Below, piece by piece: positions 1 through 5,392 of a DNA stretch of 10,091 nucleotides. Origin of the DNA: Planctomycetota bacterium (GTDB lineage: Bacteria > Planctomycetota > Phycisphaerae > Sedimentisphaerales > Anaerobacaceae). The DNA is taken from positions 1 to 10,091 of the forward strand of contig JABMRO010000571.1 of assembly GCA_013202635.1 (NCBI GenBank), in the 5' to 3' direction. The notes beneath the pieces were generated by a model. It searched no databases. It was not told the DNA's origin and was given only the letters and a program-made list of their open reading frames with translations. Numbering within the stretch: the stretch's first letter is position 1; every line of letters starts with the position of its first letter. Both the position numbers and the translations under genes were made by a program.

Positions 1-323
1 CCGCTAACTTTTTTGGAGATTTAGTTGTAGTGCTCATGCTTGGAAGATAAGCACATGCTATGCCAGAAAAGAGATCTTAGGATCAAAACAAGATTTTCAG
101 AAGCTTTTCTACGAAGCATCAATAATCAATAATAAATCGAAAAGGCATTCTCTTATAGTAACAGGAACAGTATTAGTTAACACACAGAAAAATAACAGAG
201 GGCTGACAGCTTGAGACACTGTCAGCTCTTTTTGTTTGGAATCGATCACCTATGAAGAGCTCAAAGTCATGTGCTACATTTCCTGCGTTTTCTGACCGCT
301 GCCGGGCGCGCCAAGCTACCGGC
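1..323. other. No supported gene; contains one terminator
   Basis: I see no convincing coding sequence here. Plus-strand frame 3 is open from the window edge to a TAA at 48-50 and could be the last 15 codons of an upstream gene, but 15 codons are too few to judge. A terminator hairpin at 198-237 would suit a plus-strand transcript arriving from outside the window. Bases 238-323 lie between that hairpin and the end of the minus-strand relic and show nothing recognisable. Confidence 0.5.
198..237 (+). terminator. Rho-independent terminator
   Basis: The left arm GGGCTGACAG (200-209) pairs with the right arm CTGTCAGCTC (219-228). This gives ten pairs including one G-U, with a 9-base loop, and an A-T pair can extend the base. 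A T-rich tract (TTTTTGTTT, 229-237) follows directly, as in an intrinsic terminator read on the plus strand. No complete plus-strand gene precedes it in the window, so it probably closes a gene outside. Read on the minus strand the hairpin is followed by a weaker T-containing tract, so it might also end transcripts of the fragment at 324-686. Confidence 0.8.
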
Positions 324-686
324 TCAGCAGCCGCTTTTAGCATTTTCTGCCGTATCGTTCCTGGCAATCGGCGACTGGTTGGGCGGGGGAGCTGGGCCTA
401 CGACGCCAACGACCACCATCGCTGTATCATAACCGCCTGGGTCATCACTGACGGTGTATGTAAAGGTGTCGATACCAGTAAAGCCCTGCTTCGGGGTATA
501 GACTCCGGTATCCCCAATGATGGCAACCGCCCCGTTCTGGGGCTGCGTTACGCTGGCCAGCCTCAGCTTGTCACCATTCGGATCTAAATCGTTTACCAGC
601 ACTTTGACTGTTCTGTGTGCATTGTTCCTTCCGTTGCTATCAAGGTCAACAACTATCGCGATTAACATCAAACGTAGGTTTTGCAT
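324..686 (-). pseudogene. Truncated cadherin-like/Ig-like repeat protein relic
   Basis: The 120-residue frame holds one recognisable repeat of the tandem cadherin-like (VCBS/Ig-like) type found in large bacterial surface or secreted proteins. Visible motifs are VLVNDLDPNGDKL, then TQPQNGAVAI, YTPKQGFTGIDTFTYTVSD and a linker PPPNQSPIARNDTAEN that normally opens the next repeat. The next repeat never forms: after NAKSGC there is a TGA, and the neighbouring frame does not continue the pattern. Upstream, only one codon separates the ATG from an in-frame TAA, there is no signal peptide, and the first 25 or so residues do not fit the repeat. Such repeats normally occur in multi-domain proteins of many hundreds of residues, so I read this as a fragment truncated at both ends. 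A genuine small gene is possible but less likely. Confidence 0.5.
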
Positions 687-1077
687 ATCTTAAAAAACTC
701 GGTTTTTCCGGAGCAAACAACGATAAACAAGGATTATCAAGAGACATTCCTGTTGACAATATCCGAGGCGGTAATACAATCTTATTTATGCTAGGACAAG
801 CACATATATACGTGTCGGGCGTCTGTTATTATGTTCTTAACCGCGGCAACTGTCGTCAGTAATTATTGGCAGTCGGTTCGTCAGTTATCAGTTAGTTATT
901 GCAAAACGCGCGAAATAGGTCTCCAAAGAGAAATTCTGTATGGCGAAAGCTTTGGGAAAAGGTATATATTAGAAATGGTTTCGCTGTACGAAGCGGCTGT
1001 GAAAAGTCAGTAAAATCTTACAGATTGTTTCAGTTGTTTGGTTGCTGATTGCAACTGTGATAATGTGGGACTCAGGT
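687..1077. other. Intergenic region upstream of the dehydratase-like gene
   Basis: There is no convincing gene here; the short open frames encode no recognisable protein and have no good ribosome binding sites. The stretch is fairly A+T-rich. Visible elements are a GTTATCAG octamer at 884-891 inside a degenerate CAGTTAT/CAGTTAGTTAT run, and a small hairpin CGCT/AGCG (982-985, 992-995). A nested inverted repeat, CAGTTG (1031-1036) with CAACTG (1052-1057) and GTTGC (1041-1045) with GCAAC (1051-1055), ends about 20 bases before the chosen start of the next gene and could affect its leader. I do not recognise any known riboswitch class. Confidence 0.45.
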
Positions 1078-2655
1078 ATGTACGTTAGTATTTTCAATGA
1101 TGTGATCGGTCCGGTTATGCGTGGACCATCCAGTTCTCATTGCGCCGCTGCGCTTAGGATTGGCCGATTGGCCAGAGATTTGATGGAAGGTGACTTGAAA
1201 AATGTTTTGGTCGAGTTCGACAGGGACGGTGCTCTTGCTACAACTCATGAAAGTCAGGGTTCGGACATGGGATTGTTCGGTGGTCTTATGGGTTGGGATG
1301 CAAATGATGAACGATTGCCCGATTCGGCCCGTGCTATTGCCAATAAGGGAATCGGCGTGTCCATAAAAATTGTAAATCTTAATATGCAGCACCCCAACGT
1401 ATATCGTCTGACGCTGAGTAATGCTCGATTTCGACACGTATTGACTGCTATATCAACAGGTGGCGGCATGATCAGGATTATCGATATCGACGGCTTCTCT
1501 GTGTCCATTGAGGGTGACTATCGTGAAATACTGATCTATGCTAAAAAAGATAGTTCAAAAATCTTACGCTATTTAACCGATACAATCAATGCCGATGAGA
1601 TTTTAATACATACAAACGGTGATAATCACCTTTTGCAAGTCAGGGGGCAGGAATTCGTCAATGATGCCATACTTTCAGAGATAAAAGAGCGATTTGATAT
1701 TCTTGCAGTAAGGAAGCTCTCTCCTGTTCTTGCTGTACTGTCTTGGGGCGGAATGGAAGTGCCGTTTACTACTTGTGAGCAGATGCTCGGCCATAAAGGA
1801 TATAGTGACAAGTTTTTATGGCAGATGGCCCTGGCGTATGAATGCGCCCGTGGTAATCTAAGCGAGCATGAAGTTTTGGAATGTATGAATGATATCGTAC
1901 GTATCCTGCGTAACTCCTTGGAGCAGGGCTTGAAGGGTACTGATTATGAGGATCGTATTCTGGGCTGTCAGTCTGAACGTTTTTTCCAGGATATGAAGGA
2001 TAAGAAATTGCTTGATGCGAGTTTGTTAAATCGAATTATTTTGTATGTTACTGCTATCATGGAGGTAAAGAGTGCTATGGGTGTTATCGTCGCAGCTCCA
2101 ACTGCTGGGGCTTGTGCGGTGCTTCCCGGTGCGTGTCTGGCCGTCGGCGATGAGTTGAGACTCTGCGATGAAGATATTGCGAAGGCTATGCTGGCAGGAG
2201 GTATGATTGGTGTTTTTATTGCCACCCGTTCGACATTCGCCGCGGAGGTTGCCGGATGTCAGGCTGAGTGTGGAGCCGCTTCCGGAATGGCCGCGGCCGC
2301 TTTGGCAACTCTTGGCGGGAGCACCACCGAGCAGGCTGTGGCGGCTGCATCTATGGCACTGCAAAATTCGTTGGGTATGATCTGTGATCCGGTGGCGAAT
2401 CGTGTGGAGGTTCCGTGCCTTGGAAAAAATGTAATGGCGGCAAGTAATGCTTTGGCCTGCGCTAATATGGCCCTGGCCGGCTATGATCCCGTGATTCCGC
2501 TTGATGAAGTGATTGAAGCTATGGATAGTGTTGGAAGGAGTCTGCCATATCAATTGAGATGTACAGCATTGGGAGGACTATCAGTTACCGAGACCTCAAG
2601 GGCAATTGAGGCTAAGTTGAAGGAAAGGATGCGAAACAGAGGTAAAATTTCGTGA
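1078..2655 (+). CDS. Single-chain iron-sulfur L-serine dehydratase-like protein (beta-ACT-alpha), divergent
   Basis: The 525-residue protein has the fold order of Fe-S L-serine ammonia-lyases fused in one chain. A beta-type domain (about 1-148) carries GPSSSH (16-21); an ACT-like segment (about 149-217) follows; then an alpha-type domain (about 230-525) has PTAG (341-344). Cys394 (GCQ), Cys436 (CDP) and Cys447 (VPC) match the three cluster ligands; their spacings of 42 and 11 equal those I recall for the Legionella enzyme. The family deaminates L-serine to pyruvate and ammonia in the cytoplasm. Several motifs differ from the family: GHGTD reads SQGSD (59-63), SSSHT reads SSSHC, and the TGLTGGD and ETGxGGLAxTPTG loops are not conserved, so the substrate may not be serine. 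Start: ATG 1078 gives the usual family N-terminus (MYVSIFNDVIGPV); upstream TTG 1042 and ATG 1063 add unconserved residues. The ribosome binding site is weak. The next gene starts 117 bases downstream. Confidence 0.85.
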   Translation: MYVSIFNDVIGPVMRGPSSSHCAAALRIGRLARDLMEGDLKNVLVEFDRDGALATTHESQGSDMGLFGGLMGWDANDERLPDSARAIANKGIGVSIKIVNLNMQHPNVYRLTLSNARFRHVLTAISTGGGMIRIIDIDGFSVSIEGDYREILIYAKKDSSKILRYLTDTINADEILIHTNGDNHLLQVRGQEFVNDAILSEIKERFDILAVRKLSPVLAVLSWGGMEVPFTTCEQMLGHKGYSDKFLWQMALAYECARGNLSEHEVLECMNDIVRILRNSLEQGLKGTDYEDRILGCQSERFFQDMKDKKLLDASLLNRIILYVTAIMEVKSAMGVIVAAPTAGACAVLPGACLAVGDELRLCDEDIAKAMLAGGMIGVFIATRSTFAAEVAGCQAECGAASGMAAAALATLGGSTTEQAVAAASMALQNSLGMICDPVANRVEVPCLGKNVMAASNALACANMALAGYDPVIPLDEVIEAMDSVGRSLPYQLRCTALGGLSVTETSRAIEAKLKERMRNRGKIS

Positions 2656-2760
2656 ATCCAATTACTTTGCATACAAAATCAAAAAACATTGTAAACGACA
2701 TAATCTATATCATTTGAAATTCAGTTAAATGTAAAACATAAATAGATATTAAGTTATACT

Positions 2761-2766
2761 GGAGAG
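2761..2766 (+). promoter_or_regulatory. Ribosome binding site of the cyclodeaminase-family gene
   Basis: GGAGAG lies six bases before a GTG codon at 2773. This strong Shine-Dalgarno match decides the start, since no ATG is available until residue 20. The 105 bases before it are very A+T-rich and could hold a promoter (for example TTGAAA at 2714-2719), but no convincing -10 element at good spacing is visible. Confidence 0.65.
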
Positions 2767-2772
2767 CTTATT

Positions 2773-3765
2773 GTGTATAGCAAAAAGATTCGTATCCTCT
2801 CCGAAGAAGATATTCGCCGGGCGCTACCCATGAAGGAGGCCATTGAGGTAATGAAAGAAGCTTTCAGGGAATTGTCTGCCGGCCGGGTGAAGATGCCTTC
2901 GCGGGCACATATCGATATCCCCGCACATGATGGCACAGCTTTGTTCATGCCCTCCTATGCCGATTATTTCGGAAAGATTTGTGTCAAAGTGGTTAATGTA
3001 TTCAACGCCAATCCGAAAAAAAGTCTCCCTTGTATTCAGGGCGTCGTGTGCCTTCTGGACGGTGAGACCGGAACTCCGCTGGCCATTCTCAATGGTACAT
3101 TTCTGACTGCCCTTCGTACCGGAGCGGCATCGGGTGCCGCAACGGACTTGTTAGCACGCTCCGATGCCGACAGTATAGCCATTATAGGCGCTGGTGTACA
3201 GGGACGTATACAGCTTGAAGCAATGTGTTCTGTGCGGCCCATAAAAAAGGTCTGGGTTTACGATATCGCCGAAGATGTGGCCGCCCGGTTTGCAAAAAAA
3301 ATGGGTGCCGCCCTTGCTATTGAGATTGTAGTTACTAAATCGTCTTGTGAGGCTCTACAATGTGCAGATATCGTATGTACGGCCACTGTATCATCCACTC
3401 CCGTGTTTGCTGATGCAGAAATTGCTCCCGGTGTGCACATTAATGCAATCGGCTCTTATAAGCCGGAAGTTCAGGAGATTCCCGAGAAAACAGTACTACG
3501 TTCCCTTTTGATTGTTGACCATCGCAAGTCAGCTCTACAGGAAACCGGGGATCTTTTGATTCCGATTAAGAGAGGAAACATGCAGGATACCCATATCCAT
3601 GCCGAACTGGGCGAGATCGTCGCTGGAAAAGTCGTTGGCAGATCATCAGATCAGGATGTTACGCTTTTCAAATCAGTCGGTATTGCAGTTCAGGATCTGG
3701 CCGCCGCAACCCGTGTATTCGAGCAGGCGGAAAAAAGAGATTTTGGCAAGATGGTGCAGTTATAA
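2773..3765 (+). CDS. Ornithine cyclodeaminase/mu-crystallin family NAD(P)-dependent enzyme
   Basis: The 330-residue length is typical for the family. A Rossmann nucleotide-binding motif GAGVQG lies at 139-144, preceded by the family stretch LTALRTGAASGAATDLLA with Arg115. Arg44, Lys72 and Asp249 (in VDHRKSALQETGDL) sit where I recall the substrate-binding and catalytic residues of Pseudomonas ornithine cyclodeaminase, and the C-terminal FKSVGIAVQDLAAA is characteristic. The family includes ornithine cyclodeaminase, archaeal-type alanine dehydrogenase, pyrroline-2-carboxylate/ketimine reductase and iminosuccinate reductase; sequence alone does not tell me which. Cytosolic, with no signal peptide. 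The GTG start is fixed by GGAGAG at 2761-2766. It follows the dehydratase-like gene on the same strand, which suggests it reduces an imine or keto acid made there; with the hydroxyproline-type GRE downstream, a cyclic-imine reductase role is also plausible. Confidence 0.9.
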   Translation: MYSKKIRILSEEDIRRALPMKEAIEVMKEAFRELSAGRVKMPSRAHIDIPAHDGTALFMPSYADYFGKICVKVVNVFNANPKKSLPCIQGVVCLLDGETGTPLAILNGTFLTALRTGAASGAATDLLARSDADSIAIIGAGVQGRIQLEAMCSVRPIKKVWVYDIAEDVAARFAKKMGAALAIEIVVTKSSCEALQCADIVCTATVSSTPVFADAEIAPGVHINAIGSYKPEVQEIPEKTVLRSLLIVDHRKSALQETGDLLIPIKRGNMQDTHIHAELGEIVAGKVVGRSSDQDVTLFKSVGIAVQDLAAATRVFEQAEKRDFGKMVQL

Positions 3766-3876
3766 CTAAGTTTTCTGTTGATTCATCCAGGGAGTACTTT
3801 CTGAGCTAAACAGCATTGTTTTTTCCTAAGTCATATACCATCGGCAAAGTCGTGAAGACTATTGTCTGAGGCTTCA

Positions 3877-3893
3877 GGGTAAACGTTTGACCC
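3877..3893. promoter_or_regulatory. Candidate operator palindrome with AAACGTTT core
   Basis: The sequence GGGTAAAC is followed directly by GTTT, one unpaired G and ACCC. The result is an almost perfect palindrome centred on CG. An AAACGTTT core with a central CG resembles operators of LacI/GalR-type repressors, but no such regulator is encoded in the window. It lies about 455 bases before the activase start and 112 bases after the cyclodeaminase stop, so a regulatory role for the GRE genes is only a guess. Confidence 0.25.
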
Positions 3894-4117
3894 GATTAAA
3901 TAGAAAGGTTGCCTGGATTTCTATAGTGCCCTAAGATAAGGGGGAGAATATCGAACTGTTCAGTATAGGCGTGGGGCACACTTATTCATGCGCGTCAGCC
4001 CGGCAAACCATGATCTTCAACAGTAGAACCATAATGCCGGCGGCTTATTTTTTTTCGGCACCCCGGTATGAAACGACATAGGTTTGGCAGCAACAACTTT
4101 TAGCTGTTTTTGAGGCA

Positions 4118-4165
4118 AAATCTGCTAAAGGACGCCCAAGATAGTTGCTATTATCAGGCAGATTT
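4118..4165. repeat. Perfect 8-base inverted repeat
   Basis: AAATCTGC (4118-4125) is the exact reverse complement of GCAGATTT (4158-4165), separated by 32 bases. It lies 183 bases before the activase start. It could form a hairpin in the leader transcript or act as spaced half-sites. No T-tract follows, so it is not an obvious terminator. Confidence 0.3.
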
Positions 4166-4347
4166 GGTATCTTAGTGTAAAGAAAGATTCAGCAGCATAT
4201 TTAATTTTAGAAGTAAAATGCAACCCGTAACAGATGGTTTTAGAAGTGTTTATATTTTTTAGCTGCTTAGATACGGTCGGAACTCAAAGGAAATATTCAT
4301 TAATCATAAGAAACCCCTATTGTGTAAAACGGAGAATGGGATAAGTT

Positions 4348-5388
4348 GTGGTCGAAATATTAAATATCCCTGATTCAGAATCGAGTTCCAGTATGAGCCA
4401 AAGCATAGGGCAGGAACCAGACATAAAGGGGCTCATATTCGACATCAAGAAGTACGCCATACATGATGGCCCGGGTATCCGCACGACAGTGTTCTTCAAA
4501 GGCTGTCCATTGCAGTGTCAGTGGTGCCACAATCCGGAAAGCTGGAGCAGTTACGCCGAACACGGCCTGCGCAAAGGCCGATGTGTTGGATGCGGTCAAT
4601 GCGCAGAGGCGTGCCCACAGCAGGCAATTTCGCTTGCCCCGTTAGAAATTCTACCACCGGGCAGCAGGGGCGAAAAGAGAAGATTTCTAACGGAGCTAGT
4701 TGAAAAGCAGCCTGTAACAGACATGAACAAATGCAATCTCTGCGGCCAATGCGTGGAGGCTTGTATAGCCGGTGCGAGGGAGATCATTGGACGCCAGATG
4801 ACCGTTAGTGAGGTCATGGCTGAAGTTGAACAAGATATTATTTTCTACGACCAGTCCAGCGGTGGTGTAACATTCTCCGGCGGCGAACCGCTGATGCAGC
4901 CGGAGTTCCTTCTTGCGATGCTGAATCAATGCCAGGCGCAGCAGATACACACAGCAGTGGATACGAGCTGTTACGCAGAGCCGAAGATTGTAGAAATGGT
5001 CAGCGAAAGAACCGACCTGTTTCTTTGCGACCTCAAACACATGGACAACGAAATGCACGAGCGTTTTACCGGCGTGGGAAATACTTTGATATTGGATAAT
5101 ATCAGGTGTCTCTCGGAAGCCGGCAAAGAAATCGTTATCAGGATTCCGGTCATTCCCGGCTTTAATGACGAGAAGGCAAATGTTGAGGCGACAGGCAAAT
5201 TTACAGCGTCACTGCAAGTTGTCAGCAGAATAGACATCCTACCCTTCAACCATGGAGGAAAAGAGAAATCAGCCCGACTCACGGCCGAGAGCAAACTCAT
5301 GCAAGTTGAAACTCCCGGCGAGGAGGAAATGAAGTCGATTGCAAAGGAGCTTAGCAAATACGGATTTGAGGTCAAGATTGGTGGTTAG
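4348..5388 (+). CDS. Radical-SAM glycyl radical enzyme activating enzyme
   Basis: This protein installs the glycyl radical on the partner GRE, using S-adenosylmethionine and a reduced [4Fe-4S] cluster in the cytoplasm under anoxic conditions. The radical-SAM motif Cx3Cx2C is C53-C57-C60 in GCPLQCQWCHNPESW, preceded by the activase signature HDGPGIRTTVFFKGC. A ferredoxin-like insert carries two CxxCxxCxxxC motifs (C79/82/85/89 and C129/132/135/139), as in activases of dehydratase- and decarboxylase-type GREs but unlike the short pyruvate formate-lyase activase. FSGGEPL is the SAM-binding GGE motif. The GTG at 4348 has GGAG at 4331-4334, rather far away; it gives 346 residues with a roughly 25-residue N-terminal extension. 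ATG 4393 is a shorter alternative that lacks a good ribosome binding site. The GRE gene starts four bases after the stop, so the two are surely co-translated. Confidence 0.95.
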   Translation: MVEILNIPDSESSSSMSQSIGQEPDIKGLIFDIKKYAIHDGPGIRTTVFFKGCPLQCQWCHNPESWSSYAEHGLRKGRCVGCGQCAEACPQQAISLAPLEILPPGSRGEKRRFLTELVEKQPVTDMNKCNLCGQCVEACIAGAREIIGRQMTVSEVMAEVEQDIIFYDQSSGGVTFSGGEPLMQPEFLLAMLNQCQAQQIHTAVDTSCYAEPKIVEMVSERTDLFLCDLKHMDNEMHERFTGVGNTLILDNIRCLSEAGKEIVIRIPVIPGFNDEKANVEATGKFTASLQVVSRIDILPFNHGGKEKSARLTAESKLMQVETPGEEEMKSIAKELSKYGFEVKIGG

Positions 5389-5392
5389 TGAT

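Larger units (their letters stand above)
3766..4347. other. 582-base intergenic region before the activase gene
   Basis: I find no supported gene, tRNA or known riboswitch here. It separates the dehydratase/cyclodeaminase pair from the activase/GRE group and therefore probably carries the regulatory region of the latter. Elements seen are a GGGTAAACGTTTGACCC near-palindrome (3877-3893), a small CCCT/AGGG hairpin (3929-3942), TGCCG/CGGCA arms (4035-4039 and 4056-4060) around a loop with a T8 run, and an 8-base perfect inverted repeat at 4118-4165. TTGCTA (4145-4150) and TATCTT (4168-4173), 17 bases apart, make only a mediocre promoter match. There is no clear terminator for the preceding gene. 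Confidence 0.45.

Noticed and set aside
3..50. Open frame from the window edge to TAA at 48-50 as the 3' end of an upstream gene
   Set aside because: Only 15 codons, with no recognisable motif; the terminator downstream makes it possible but does not show it.
617..1013. Two short overlapping plus-strand open frames (81 and 60 residues) before the dehydratase-like gene
   Set aside because: No ribosome binding sites, no family resemblance and cysteine-rich random-looking composition; the first also overlaps the relic on the other strand.
1042..1077. Upstream TTG (1042) or ATG (1063) start for the dehydratase-like protein
   Set aside because: The added residues do not match the family N-terminus, which starts naturally at ATG 1078, and they overlap the inverted repeat before the gene.
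2026..2553. Long antisense open frame (175 residues) opposite the dehydratase-like gene
   Set aside because: Low-complexity His/Ser/Thr-rich translation caused by the codon pattern of the real gene; no motif and no ribosome binding site.
4031..4060. TGCCG...CGGCA hairpin with a T8 run as a terminator for the cyclodeaminase gene
   Set aside because: The T-run lies in the loop rather than after the stem, the stem is only five pairs, and it is 270 bases past the stop codon.
5339..5392. Upstream TTG start for the GRE inside the activase gene
   Set aside because: ATG 5393 gives the family length and a four-base gap typical of coupled genes; the extra 18 residues are an off-frame reading of the activase end.
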